Assembly: GCF_006874465.1 (NCBI RefSeq) | Contig: NZ_VIRL01000005.1 | Location: 186,001-250,000, forward strand | Source: Microbispora bryophytorum | Lineage (GTDB): Bacteria > Actinomycetota > Actinomycetes > Streptosporangiales > Streptosporangiaceae | Direction: 5' to 3' | Length of the DNA: 64,000 nt | Shown here: one piece after another, positions 17,324 through 25,710 of the stretch | Layout of the letters: every line of letters begins with the position of its first letter | How positions within the stretch are numbered: the first letter of the stretch is position 1 | Program-made: the position numbers and the translations under genes | The notes under the pieces: generated by a model | Seen by the model: the letters and a program-made list of their open reading frames with translations, nothing else | What the model was told of the DNA's origin: nothing | Databases searched by the model: none

Positions 17324-17643
17324 TGGAACGGCCGCACCTCGATCTTCCGATCGCAGACCTTCGACGCCTCGGCGGCGAGCTTGAGCGCCACATCCAGATC
17401 GGGGGCCTCCCACACCCAGACACCGGCGAGGTACTCCTTCGACTCCACGAAAGGCCCGTCGCTGAACACCGCCTGCTCGCCCCGGTTGTCGATCACCGTG
17501 GCCGCGTCGGTGTCCGCGAGCCCGCCCGCGAAAACCCAGTAGCCCTCGGCGATCAGTCGTTCGTTGAACGCGCTGATGGCAGGCTGCCTGTCCGTGCTGC
17601 CGGGATTGCTCTTGTCGTCGATCACGGAAACCAGGTACCGCAT
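17320..17643 (-). CDS. YCII/DGPF-domain protein (ECF42-linked)
   Basis: 107 aa, YCII-related fold (PF03795 type), with SDGPFVESKEY holding the DGPF motif and ending in IEVRPF. These small proteins are nearly always encoded beside ECF42 sigma factors and are their usual targets; biochemical role is unknown. Start ATG 17643 follows CAGGAGG. Downstream overlap with a truncated sigma (17323) shows this was a DGPF-sigma unit. Two TGTCGA hexamers lie upstream. Confidence 0.88.
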   Translation of the reverse strand: MRYLVSVIDDKSNPGSTDRQPAISAFNERLIAEGYWVFAGGLADTDAATVIDNRGEQAVFSDGPFVESKEYLAGVWVWEAPDLDVALKLAAEASKVCDRKIEVRPFQ

Positions 17644-17664
17644 CTGAAGGTCGCCTCCTGAGGT

Positions 17665-17700
17665 GTCGGTACAGCATGAGTTCGACAGGATGGTTCGACA
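17665..17700 (-). promoter_or_regulatory. Duplicated TGTCGA hexamers, candidate ECF42 promoter
   Basis: TGTCGA occurs on the minus strand at 17700-17695 and 17687-17682, followed by CGAC at 17668-17665. TGTCGA is the reported ECF42 -35 element; the 13-nt gap to CGAC is short, so the exact -10 is unsure. Confidence 0.5.
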
Positions 17701-17786
17701 GCATTGTTCGGTGGGCAGGGACTTCAGGCCGTGGCATATCGCGGGCGCCCGGCCGGCCGGTAGACCCGGCACGGCACCGGCGGCCC

Positions 17787-18950
17787 TCACCGAAGCCCCC
17801 GATCCGGGCGCCGCAGCAGTTGCCGCACCCGGGCGGCCTCTCGGGTGAGGTGGTCGCGTTCCGGCACGCTGGTGGCGGCGCGGGCGGCCTCGGCATACAG
17901 CTCGGCGGCCTGCGTAAGGTCACCGGCGCGTTCGAGGAGGTAGGCCCGCACCGCGGCGTAGCGGGGCAGGCCGGGGTCCACGCCGGTCAGCGCCGCCAGG
18001 CCCGCATGCGGTCCGTCGGCCTCGCCGACCGCCACCGCGCGGTTGAGCCGCACCACCGGGCTGCCGGTGAGGAGCAGCAGCTCGTCGTACCACTCCACGA
18101 TCTGCACCCAGTCGGTCTCGCAGGCGCTGCGGGCGTCGGCGTGCAGGGCGGCGATCGCGGCCTGTGCCTGATATTCGCCCAGCCGGTCGCGGGCCAGCGC
18201 CGCCTGCAGGATCGCCACCCCCTCGGCGATCAGGCGGGTGTCCCAGCGCGATCGGTCCTGCTCGGCGAGGGGCACCAGGCGGCCTCCCGGGCCGGTGCGG
18301 GACGCGCGGCGCGCATGGTGCAGCAGCATGAGCGCGAGCAGCCCGGCGACCTCGGGCTCGCCGGTCAAGGTGACGAGCTGGCGGACCAGGCGGATCGCCT
18401 CGGCCGCCAGGTCGACGTCTCCTCCGTACCCCTCGTTGAAGACGAGGTAGAGGACCCGCAGCACCGTCCCGAGATCGCCGGGCCGGTCGAGCGGCAGCCC
18501 CGCGATCCGCCGCTTGGCCCGGCTGATCCGCTGCGCCATGGTCGCCTCGGGAACGAGGTGGGCCGCCGCGATCTGCCGCGTGGTCAGGCCGCCGACCGCG
18601 CGCAGCGTCAGCGCGACGGCCGAACTCTGCGGCAGGGCGGGGTGCGCGCACAGGAAGTACAGCCGCAGCGTGTCGTCGGCGGCGGGCGCGGGACCGGCGG
18701 GAGGTTCGGCCTCCACGGTCAGCTCCCGCCCCCGCCGCGACGCCTCGGCCCGCGCCGCGTCGAGGAACCTGCGCCAGGCGGCCGCGACGAGCCAGGCCCT
18801 CGGATCGCGCGGCGGGTCGCCGGGCCAGGTGTCCAGCGCCCGGATCAGGGCCTCCTGCACGGCGTCCTCGGCCGAGGCGAAGTCGGCTCCGCGCCGGACG
18901 AGGACGCCGATCACCGCGGGCACCAGCTCCCGCAGCAGTGACTCGTTCAC
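17787..18950 (-). CDS. ECF42-type RNA polymerase sigma factor with C-terminal TPR-like domain
   Basis: 387 aa, longer than ordinary ECF sigmas. Region 2 (~aa 1-75, SAEDAVQEALIRALDTWP), region 4 (~aa 115-165, LTTRQIAAAHLVPEATMAQRI), then a ~220-aa helical C-terminal domain (LVFNEGYGG, AAIAALHADA) typical of ECF42, thought to control activity in place of an anti-sigma. GTG start at 18950 overlaps the stop of the upstream DGPF gene by 4 nt (GTGA), so the two are translationally coupled. Likely targets are the two DGPF genes flanking it. Confidence 0.92.
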   Translation of the reverse strand: MNESLLRELVPAVIGVLVRRGADFASAEDAVQEALIRALDTWPGDPPRDPRAWLVAAAWRRFLDAARAEASRRGRELTVEAEPPAGPAPAADDTLRLYFLCAHPALPQSSAVALTLRAVGGLTTRQIAAAHLVPEATMAQRISRAKRRIAGLPLDRPGDLGTVLRVLYLVFNEGYGGDVDLAAEAIRLVRQLVTLTGEPEVAGLLALMLLHHARRASRTGPGGRLVPLAEQDRSRWDTRLIAEGVAILQAALARDRLGEYQAQAAIAALHADARSACETDWVQIVEWYDELLLLTGSPVVRLNRAVAVGEADGPHAGLAALTGVDPGLPRYAAVRAYLLERAGDLTQAAELYAEAARAATSVPERDHLTREAARVRQLLRRPDRGLR

Positions 18951-19354
18951 TCGGTGACCGTGGGCGGCTCGGTGAGGAACGGCCGGACCTCGAGCCACTC
19001 GTGGATCGGCTCGCCGCGGGGCCCGGGGGCGGCGGACAGCTCCCCGGCCAGCTGCACCGCACGATCCCACGAGTCCACGTCGATGATCATCCAGCCGGCG
19101 ATGAGGTCCTTGGTCTCGGCGAACGGACCGTCGGTCACAGGTGGGCGCCCCTCGCCGTCGTACCGCACGAACGTGCCCCCGGGCGCCAGCGCCTGTTCGC
19201 CGACGTACTCGCCCGTCTCTTCCAGGCGGGCCGCGAAGTCGCGCATGAACTGGATGTGCGCGTCGACCTCCTCCGGCGTCCACTGGTCCAGCGACCCGTA
19301 GTCGACGACGGGGGCCGGGCCACCTCGGTAGTGCTTCAGCAGCAGGTATTTCAC
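18947..19354 (-). CDS. YCII/DGPF-domain protein (ECF42-linked)
   Basis: 135 aa YCII-family protein with the name-giving motif in VTDGPFAETKDLIAGW and the ending EVRPFL. GTG start at 19354 is preceded by GAAGGAGA; an upstream in-frame start gives an Arg-rich, unlikely extension. Its TGA overlaps the sigma start. Together they form a DGPF-ECF42 operon, likely autoregulated through TGTCGA sites upstream (19425-19442). Confidence 0.9.
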   Translation of the reverse strand: MKYLLLKHYRGGPAPVVDYGSLDQWTPEEVDAHIQFMRDFAARLEETGEYVGEQALAPGGTFVRYDGEGRPPVTDGPFAETKDLIAGWMIIDVDSWDRAVQLAGELSAAPGPRGEPIHEWLEVRPFLTEPPTVTE

Positions 19355-19403
19355 GGTGGTTCTCCTTCTTCGCGCGGCCCGTCGTGGCCGCTCCTGCCCC
19401 TGG

Positions 19404-19442
19404 GACGGAGCCGCCACCGCATTCTCGACACCCGGCGCGACA
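19404..19442 (-). promoter_or_regulatory. Candidate ECF42 promoter upstream of the DGPF-sigma operon
   Basis: Minus strand TGTCGC (19442-19437) and TGTCGA (19430-19425), then a 17-nt spacer and CGTC (19407-19404). Paired hexamers 12 bp apart echo the pair upstream of the other DGPF gene. Confidence 0.5.
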
Positions 19443-19477
19443 ACTTTTCCAGAAATCCCGCGGTGGACTCTCCCATG

Positions 19478-20581
19478 TCAGGTGTCCGGCCCGGCCTCGT
19501 CGTCCTGCACGGCCTGGCCGCGCCGGCGGCGCAGCAGCGGATGCGACCCCATCGCCACCTCCAGCTCCCCGGGAAGGTCGTCCCGGTAGCGGCCGAGCGT
19601 CGACAGATCGCTGTGGCCCAGCACCCGCCGTACCGCGTCCATGTCGGTGCCGTCCGCCAGCAGGTGCGTCGCCGTGGTGTGCCGTAACCCGTGCGGGGTC
19701 ACCTCCCGGCGCCGCCCCGGATCCACCTGCCGCTGCACCCGGTCGATGACGGCCTGCACATCACCCCGCGCCAGCCGCCTGCCCCGCCACGACAGCAACA
19801 GCGCCTTCTCACCGTCGCCGCCCGCCCGCACCGCCAGGTACGCATCGAGCGCCACCGCGACGACATCGGGCAGCGGAACGTCCCGGGTGCGCCCGCCCTT
19901 GCCGAAGATCCGCCAGTAACGCACCCCGTCGTTGGTGTAGAAGTCCTCCACGTTGGCCCGCACCAGCTCCGACACCCGCGGGCCGAGCGTGGTCAGCAGC
20001 AGCACCACCAGCGCGTCACGCACCTCCGTACGCTGGTCGGCCCGCCTGCGCCGCCCCGAGCCGGAATCGGTCGCCTCCGCGGGCGGCGCGCCGGGGGAGG
20101 CGGCGGCCTCGATCAGGCCCTCGGCCTGCTCCCGTGTCAGCGCCCGCCGCTCGGGCCGCAGCCCGCCCCGCTCCCGCGCCCGCACCGAGGAGGCCGCCAT
20201 CGGATCCAGATGCACCCAGCCCGCCGACGTGGCGTGCCGGAACAACGCCGACACCGACCGGCGGAACCTCGCCTGCGACGCCGCGCTCTGCCCCGGTTCC
20301 TTCCCCGTGCTCTTCCCCGCGGCCTCCCCCCGGCCGTTGATCTTCCTGCGCTCGTCCGGTTTGCGCGCGAAGGCCAGCAGCACCGCGTCCACGTCCTCAC
20401 CGGTCAGGTCGTCCAGCACCCGGTCCGGCCCGGCCAGCCGAACGAACGTGGCCACGTCCCGCGCGTAGACCTCGGCCGTGGCGGGCGACAGCGCACCGGT
20501 CACCGTCTTGGCCCGGACCAGCTCCACATAGCGGTCGGCGGCCTCCTGCACGGTCAGCCTGTTCACCTGTACGGGCAGCAT
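19478..20581 (-). CDS. Tyrosine recombinase/integrase, chromosomal orphan
   Basis: 367 aa. N-terminal SAM-like core-binding domain (~aa 8-130) and catalytic domain with all expected residues: Arg in LGPRVSELV, Lys in FGKGGRTRD, HGLRH box, His in VLGHSDLST and nucleophile Tyr in LGRYRDD. No excisionase, attachment-site repeat or phage genes are nearby, so this looks like an XerD-like orphan rather than part of a mobile element. Start ATG 20581 (alternative GTG 20605). Confidence 0.88.
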   Translation of the reverse strand: MLPVQVNRLTVQEAADRYVELVRAKTVTGALSPATAEVYARDVATFVRLAGPDRVLDDLTGEDVDAVLLAFARKPDERRKINGRGEAAGKSTGKEPGQSAASQARFRRSVSALFRHATSAGWVHLDPMAASSVRARERGGLRPERRALTREQAEGLIEAAASPGAPPAEATDSGSGRRRRADQRTEVRDALVVLLLTTLGPRVSELVRANVEDFYTNDGVRYWRIFGKGGRTRDVPLPDVVAVALDAYLAVRAGGDGEKALLLSWRGRRLARGDVQAVIDRVQRQVDPGRRREVTPHGLRHTTATHLLADGTDMDAVRRVLGHSDLSTLGRYRDDLPGELEVAMGSHPLLRRRRGQAVQDDEAGPDT

Positions 20582-20633
20582 GATCGACACCGTACCGAGC
20601 CGCACCGACAGCGAACGCCGCGGCGGCGCTCTC

Positions 20634-21101
20634 CTACGCCCCGCCGCCCCCCGCGTCGGTGACGTCGATCGCCTCGACGAACCGCTCGGCCTCCGCCTGG
20701 CCCATGCCCGTCTCGCCGCGCACCAGGAACACCGCCTGCTCGCCGCGCCCGGCCGCCTTCAGCTCCCGCACCCGCGACGCCAGGTCCGGCCGCGCGTGCC
20801 CCGGCGCCACCGGCAGCGGCCGCCCGGAGGCCAGGGCGTCGGCCAGGTCCTTGGCCTCCTTCAGCCCCAGCCCGGTCTGCTCGCGGATCACCTTGATCGC
20901 CTCGATCTTCTTGCCCTCGGCGTACAGGTCCCGCACCCGGTGCTGCAGGTCGGCCGAGACCGGCGGCAGCAGCCCGGGGCTGCGCCAGGCCAGTGGCCCG
21001 TCCGGGCGGGCGCCGGCCCGCATGGCCGCGAATCCCACAGCGAGCAGCGCGATCACGATGACGGCGAGGATCAACACCTCGACCGTGCCCAAGCCGAACA
21101 T
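20634..21101 (-). CDS. Membrane protein with ribosomal L7/L12 C-terminal-like repeats
   Basis: 155 aa. One N-terminal TM helix (EVLILAVIVIALLAVGFAAM) then two copies of the L7/L12 C-terminal pattern: KKIEAIKVIREQTGLGLKEA and a more diverged RGEQAVFLVRGETGMGQAEA. Such proteins are annotated as L7/L12-like in actinobacteria, but the membrane anchor argues against a ribosomal role. No Shine-Dalgarno is visible, so translation may be leaderless. Function unknown. Confidence 0.8.
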   Translation of the reverse strand: MFGLGTVEVLILAVIVIALLAVGFAAMRAGARPDGPLAWRSPGLLPPVSADLQHRVRDLYAEGKKIEAIKVIREQTGLGLKEAKDLADALASGRPLPVAPGHARPDLASRVRELKAAGRGEQAVFLVRGETGMGQAEAERFVEAIDVTDAGGGGA

Positions 21102-21163
21102 GTGATGATCGTATGCCCCGTCCCATGGAACAGTCAGCCCCTCCCGGCGAGCGCCATACCGCG

Positions 21164-21200
21164 GTCGTGTGCCTGACCACGACATGGACAGGCACACGAC
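21164..21200. promoter_or_regulatory. Perfect 12-bp inverted repeat upstream of the MBL gene
   Basis: GTCGTGTGCCTG (21164-21175), 13-nt spacer, CAGGCACACGAC (21189-21200). Arms are perfect. It lies 24 bp before the start at 21225, so a regulator bound there would block or recruit polymerase. The XRE gene at 22196 is the nearest candidate. Confidence 0.6.
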
Positions 21201-21224
21201 AGCCGCCTCTCGAATACTCAAGTC

Positions 21225-22127
21225 ATGAGTTCGACCGCGACAGCTCCAGCCCAGGCTCCGGGATTCGCGCGCACCAGCGTCGGTGCGATCACAGTGACCA
21301 CCGTCTACGACGGGGCGCTGCCCATCCTCGCCGTCGACATGCACGGCGAGTCGCCGGAGCGGATCACCGAGCTCCTGGCTGACGGATTCCTCCCACCGGA
21401 CGGCGACCTTCTGACGGCCGTGAACACCTTCCTCTTCCAGACGGGCGGACGCACAGTGCTGGTCGATGCGGGCGCCGGCACATCCGTCGGACCAGGCACC
21501 GGTCATCTGCTGGAGAACCTCCGCGCCGCCGGAGTCCGCCCGGAACAGGTCGACGACATACTCATCACGCACCTGCATCCCGATCACGCTTTCGGTCTCG
21601 TGACCGCGGACGGCGAGGCAGCCTTCCCGTCCGCGACCGTGCATCTGTCGAGACTCGACGCTCAGCACTGGTTGAACGACGCCGCAGCCGCGAACGCCGA
21701 GGGCGTGCAGGCACAGATCCACCGATGGGCCGTGCAGGCTCTGACGCCGTATCGCGCCGGCGGCCGGTTCTCCACCTTCGCCTACGGTGAGCAGCCGGTG
21801 CGGGGCGTGACCGCAGTCGATCTCCACGGCCACACCCCAGGCCACAGCGGCTACCTGGTGAGCGGTGAAGGGGAACAGCTGCTGTTGTGGGGTGACACCA
21901 TGCACAGTCACACCGTTCAGCTGCGGGCCCCGCACGTCGCGATGGACATCGACAGCGATCGGCCCGGTGCCCGCGCCGCCCGCATGCGCGTCCTGGAGGA
22001 GATTCGGACGCGGGGGTGGGTGGTCGGAGGCGCACATCTTCCCTTCCCCGGCATCGGGCGTATCCGATTCCGTGACGGTGAGGCCCGGTGGGTGCCCGCG
22101 CCGTATCGTCCACTGGAACCCGCATGA
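21225..22127 (+). CDS. MBL-fold metallo-hydrolase
   Basis: 300 aa metallo-beta-lactamase superfamily protein. Metal ligands appear as THLHPDHAFG (HxHxDH), HGHTPGHSGY and LLWGDTMHS. This layout fits quorum-quenching lactonase/hydrolase-type MBLs more than true beta-lactamases; no signal peptide, so cytosolic. Its stop overlaps an ATG of the downstream regulator (ATGA at 22124). Forms a likely unit with the XRE regulator and NmrA-like oxidoreductase. Confidence 0.9.
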   Translation: MSSTATAPAQAPGFARTSVGAITVTTVYDGALPILAVDMHGESPERITELLADGFLPPDGDLLTAVNTFLFQTGGRTVLVDAGAGTSVGPGTGHLLENLRAAGVRPEQVDDILITHLHPDHAFGLVTADGEAAFPSATVHLSRLDAQHWLNDAAAANAEGVQAQIHRWAVQALTPYRAGGRFSTFAYGEQPVRGVTAVDLHGHTPGHSGYLVSGEGEQLLLWGDTMHSHTVQLRAPHVAMDIDSDRPGARAARMRVLEEIRTRGWVVGGAHLPFPGIGRIRFRDGEARWVPAPYRPLEPA

Positions 22128-22195
22128 CCACCGGCCCTGAGAACGGTTCCCGGCGCGACCAGGCCGCCCGGGCGACGAGACATGATGGAGGGGTG

Positions 22196-23053
22196 ATGAC
22201 CGGCAAGTCCTCGTCGGAGGAGCTCGGTGAGTTTCTCCGGGCACGTCGTGCCGCGGTGACCCCACAGGAGCTCGGCATCACCCCCTCCTACGGGGACCGC
22301 CGGCGGGTGCCGGGACTCAGACGGGAGGAGCTCGCCGAGCTGGCCGGGCTCAGCACGACGTACTACACCCGATTGGAGCGAGGCGAGAGCCATCAGGTCT
22401 CGGATGCGATCCTGGAGGCCGTCGCACGGGCACTGAAGCTGTCACCCGACGAGCGCGCGCACCTCTACCGCCTGGCACGGGCCCTCCCGCCCGTGCGGGG
22501 GACCGGCCACGAGGACCACGTACGCGGTCCCATCCGTGATCTCGTCGACAGCAGCCTCGGCGCCGTCGTGCTCGTCGGACGGCGCACCGACATCCTCGCG
22601 GGTAATCCGCTCGGATACGCGCTGTGGTGCCTCACGACCGACGAGATCGCCGCCATCGGGACACCTGACGCACCGAATCAGGCCCGGCGGGTCTTCCTCG
22701 ACGCATATTCCCGCGATCTGTTCGCCGACTGGGAGCGCCAGGCCGAGGATCTCGCGTCCTACCTGCGGCTGGCCACGGCGGAGCGGCCCGATGACCTCGC
22801 CCTCCACCGGCTCGTCTCCGAGCTCGCCACCGGCAGCGACGACTTCGCCCGCCTGTGGCGCGACCATCCGGTACGCGACTGCCTGCACACCGTTCGCCGC
22901 TATCGGCATCCTCTCGTCGGCGAGCTGGAGCTGAACGAGGAAATCCTCCGCCTGCCAGACGATCCGGGGCAGCGTCTGATCGTCAGCGCCGCCGGGGCCG
23001 GCACGCGCTCGGCCGACCGGCTCGCACTTCTCGGCGCCCGCGCCGCCGGCTGA
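22196..23053 (+). CDS. XRE-family regulator with MmyB-like C-terminal domain
   Basis: 285 aa. HTH (~aa 8-75) with PGLRREELAELAGLSTTYYTRLERG, then an MmyB-type ligand-binding domain (~aa 95-270, RTDILAGNPLGYALW). The ATG at 22196 follows GGAGGGG and gives the normal family N-terminus; an ATG at 22124, coupled to the MBL stop, is possible and would add 24 aa. Likely controls the MBL and oxidoreductase genes around it, perhaps via the repeat at 21164-21200. Confidence 0.9.
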   Translation: MTGKSSSEELGEFLRARRAAVTPQELGITPSYGDRRRVPGLRREELAELAGLSTTYYTRLERGESHQVSDAILEAVARALKLSPDERAHLYRLARALPPVRGTGHEDHVRGPIRDLVDSSLGAVVLVGRRTDILAGNPLGYALWCLTTDEIAAIGTPDAPNQARRVFLDAYSRDLFADWERQAEDLASYLRLATAERPDDLALHRLVSELATGSDDFARLWRDHPVRDCLHTVRRYRHPLVGELELNEEILRLPDDPGQRLIVSAAGAGTRSADRLALLGARAAG

Positions 23054-23137
23054 CCGGCCGGGTCCGCGCCGCCGACCGCCGGCCTGCGCGCACGCCGGTC
23101 GCCAACACATCGCAGATCCCACACGCAAGGAACACTC

Positions 23138-24019
23138 ATGATCGTTGTCTCATCCGCCGCCAGCAACACCGGTTCCGCCGTCGCCGACGCGCTGCTCGCC
23201 GCTGGACACCAGGTTCGGGTGCTGGGCCGCGACCGCGACCGCCTCCGGCGATTCGTGGAGCGCGGCGCCGAAGCGGCCGAAGTACGCACCGACGACCCCC
23301 ACAGCCTCCGGGAGGCCTTCGCCGATGCCCACGGGGCGTTCGTCATGATCGCACCCGGTCTCATCCCCGGCAGCAGTGACTTCCCCGCCCACCAGCGGCG
23401 CGTGATCAGCGCCTATCGTCGGGCGCTCGACGCGCTCGACGGCCTCACCCGGATCGTCGGTCTGAGCGGCTGGGCCGCGAACCATGCCGGTGCCCGTGGT
23501 CCGGTGTGGGGGCTGCGGCCACTCGAAGAAGCGCTCGACACCCTGACCGGTGTGGAGGTGACCCACCTGCGGCCCGGGTGGTTCATGGAGAACGCCCTGC
23601 CGATGATCGAGGAGGTGCGGGCCACCGGCACCGCCCACGGACTCATTCCCGGGGACCTTCCGCTCCCGGCCATCGCCACGGCCGACATCGGCGCCGTCGC
23701 TGCCGATCTTCTCGCCGGGCGCCGCAAGGCCGGCGCCGGCGCACTCGAACTGCAGGGCCCCCGAGAGATCACGCTCAACGAGATCACCGCCGCGATCGGC
23801 GAGGCGGTCGGACGACCTGGGGCTCGCTATGAACGGATCGACGCCGCCACCTTGCGCGAAGGTCTCCTCGCGGCGGGATTCTCCCCGCACATGGCAGACG
23901 GCACCACCGCCATGACCATCGACGTCGCCGAGCGCCGGATCGCCATGACTCAGTCGCGTGACGCCGAAACCGCGACCCCGACGACCTTCGAGGAATTCCT
24001 CGCCCGCCTGATCAACTGA
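23138..24019 (+). CDS. NAD(P)H-binding atypical SDR (NmrA/YwnB-like)
   Basis: 293 aa. Rossmann start MIVVSSAASNTGSAVADALL is a variant of the GxxGxxG loop; PGWFMEN and AIATADIGAVAADLL match NmrA-like atypical SDRs such as NAD(P)H:quinone oxidoreductase type 2. AAGGAACACTC sits before the ATG. Third gene of the MBL/XRE unit; probably a redox enzyme or sensor responding to the same compound. Confidence 0.85.
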   Translation: MIVVSSAASNTGSAVADALLAAGHQVRVLGRDRDRLRRFVERGAEAAEVRTDDPHSLREAFADAHGAFVMIAPGLIPGSSDFPAHQRRVISAYRRALDALDGLTRIVGLSGWAANHAGARGPVWGLRPLEEALDTLTGVEVTHLRPGWFMENALPMIEEVRATGTAHGLIPGDLPLPAIATADIGAVAADLLAGRRKAGAGALELQGPREITLNEITAAIGEAVGRPGARYERIDAATLREGLLAAGFSPHMADGTTAMTIDVAERRIAMTQSRDAETATPTTFEEFLARLIN

Positions 24020-24042
24020 ACCCCCGCACCAGCCCTTGCGGG

Positions 24043-24993
24043 TCAGCCCACCCGCCGGGCGATCGTGACGCCGTCGCGCACCGGCAGCATCACCGACTCG
24101 ACCCGCTCGTCACGCGCGATCGTCTCGTTCAGGCGGCGTACGGCCACCTGCGCGTCCCCCTGGAAGGCCGGGTCGAACACCCGCCCACCCTGGAACACGT
24201 TGTCGACCACGACGAGGCCGCCGGGGCTCAGCCGCGTGACCACCTCCTCGTAGTAGTCCGGATAGCTCTCCTTGTCGGCGTCGATGAAGGCGAAACCGAT
24301 GACCGGCTCGGCCGGAAGCGCCCGAAGCGTCTCCAGCGCCGGCGCGATCCGCAGGTCGATGCGGTCGGCCACGCCCGCGCGCTCCCAGTAGTTCCTGGCG
24401 ATCGACGTCCACTCCGTGCTCACGTCGCACGCCAGCAGCCGCCCGCCCGCGGGCAGCCCCCGGGCGATGCAGATCGAGGAATAACCGGTGAACACCCCCA
24501 CCTCCACCGCCAGGCGGGCGCCCGACATCCGCGCCAGCATCGTCAGTAGGGCGCCCTCGTCGTGGGAGACCTGCATCCCGGCCGCGCCGGCCGTCTCCTC
24601 CCGCGTCCTGACGACCAGATCCCGCAGCACCTCATCGGCGGGGGAGCAGTGCGTGAGCAGGTAGTCGTCCACGACCGGGGACAGGGTCCACGCCGCGTCG
24701 CCCCCGACCGGCGGCGACCAGTCGACCACGAGCTCCTCCTGGGCGGCGAACCGCAGCAGGTGACGGGTGACGACGTCCCGCACCCCGGCCAGCGGCTCCT
24801 CGCCGGCGGCGGTCGCGATCATCTCGAATCCGCCGCGGCGGGGCCGCAGCACGCAACGCGCGGACCCCAGTTCGATCACCGCCCGGCCGTCGCCGCCGAG
24901 CACGGCCTCCACCTTGTGATTCATGTCCGACACGAGCTGCTTGATGTAGCGCTCGGGCCTGTCGGTGACGACGTACGCCGTCGAATGAGGCAT
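24043..24993 (-). CDS. DUF2218 domain fused to a class I SAM O-methyltransferase
   Basis: 316 aa, two domains. Residues ~1-95 are a DUF2218-type domain (YIKQLVSDMNHKVEA). Residues ~110-316 are a CCoAOMT-like O-methyltransferase with VEVGVFTGYSSICIARGLP as motif I, FIDADKESYPDY (divalent-metal Asp) and VVVDNVFQGG. Such enzymes methylate catechol or ortho-diphenol groups. Fusion with DUF2218 is unusual. Divergent from an ArsR-type regulator; direct repeats lie between. Confidence 0.88.
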   Translation of the reverse strand: MPHSTAYVVTDRPERYIKQLVSDMNHKVEAVLGGDGRAVIELGSARCVLRPRRGGFEMIATAAGEEPLAGVRDVVTRHLLRFAAQEELVVDWSPPVGGDAAWTLSPVVDDYLLTHCSPADEVLRDLVVRTREETAGAAGMQVSHDEGALLTMLARMSGARLAVEVGVFTGYSSICIARGLPAGGRLLACDVSTEWTSIARNYWERAGVADRIDLRIAPALETLRALPAEPVIGFAFIDADKESYPDYYEEVVTRLSPGGLVVVDNVFQGGRVFDPAFQGDAQVAVRRLNETIARDERVESVMLPVRDGVTIARRVG

Positions 24994-25020
24994 CGGCTTC
25001 CTCCAACTGAGACATCAAGA

Positions 25021-25107
25021 GTCGAGACTTTTCGACGCTTCCGACCCGGCGATTCTGCTGGCCACCTCACCCGTTTGTCAAAGCATCGACGATCCTCGAC
25101 ACTTTTC
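25021..25107. promoter_or_regulatory. Repeated operator-like sites between O-MT and ArsR genes
   Basis: TCGAGACTTTTC (25022-25033) and TCGACACTTTTC (25096-25107) are 11/12 identical direct repeats 74 bp apart. The first also contains inverted GTCGA/TCGAC (25021-25025, 25032-25036). The second ends 3 bp before the ArsR start, so binding there would autoregulate. Confidence 0.5.
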
Positions 25108-25110
25108 TCC

Positions 25111-25710
25111 GTGACCGACGAGACGACGACGGGGGAGCCCCCCGCCACACCCCCGCACGACCCCGACCTCCTGGAGCTCCGCACCCCCGCGCAGTTCAAG
25201 GCTCTCGGCCACCCCGTCCGTCACCGCATCGTCAACCTGCTCCGCCAGCGCCCCGCGACACTCGGGGAGCTGACCACGGCGCTGGGGGCCGCCAAGGGCA
25301 CCGTCGGCTACCACGTCCGCGTCCTGCGCGACGCCGGCATCGTCCGCCTCGCCGGCACCCGGCACGTACGCGGAGGCACCGAGCAGACCCTCGCCCTGGT
25401 CAGCCGGGGCTTCCGGCTGCACGAGGAGGCCGCGGCAGGCCCCGACTTCCTCATCAGGGCCGCCCTCGCCGAGATGCTGCCCGCCCGGCCCGGCCAGGCC
25501 GAGCACACCCTGCTGAACCACCTCTGGCTCACCCAGCAGGAAGCCCACGCCCTCATCGCCCGGCTCCGCGACCTCCTGCCCCCTCCCGGCCGCACCCCGC
25601 CCCCCGACGGCGAGCCGTACGGGCTGCTGCTCTCGCTCTACCCCGCCGACATCCCGACCCTGCCGCCCCGCCCCTCCGACGAAAGCGCCGCCAGGAACAG
25701 CGCCTCATGA
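25111..25710 (+). CDS. ArsR-type winged-helix regulator
   Basis: 199 aa. Winged helix (~aa 25-100) with ALGHPVRHRIVNLLRQRPATL and the recognition region GAAKGTVGYHVRVLRDAGI. No metal-binding Cys pair in the alpha-3 helix, so it probably senses a small molecule or another state. The GTG start at 25111 has almost no leader. The 3' end overlaps the convergent HIT gene by 73 bp. Likely controls the divergent methyltransferase. Confidence 0.85.
   Translation: MTDETTTGEPPATPPHDPDLLELRTPAQFKALGHPVRHRIVNLLRQRPATLGELTTALGAAKGTVGYHVRVLRDAGIVRLAGTRHVRGGTEQTLALVSRGFRLHEEAAAGPDFLIRAALAEMLPARPGQAEHTLLNHLWLTQQEAHALIARLRDLLPPPGRTPPPDGEPYGLLLSLYPADIPTLPPRPSDESAARNSAS

Noticed and set aside
19478..20581. Integrase as part of a prophage or integrative element
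   Set aside because: No attachment-site repeats, excisionase, replication or phage genes and no tRNA nearby.
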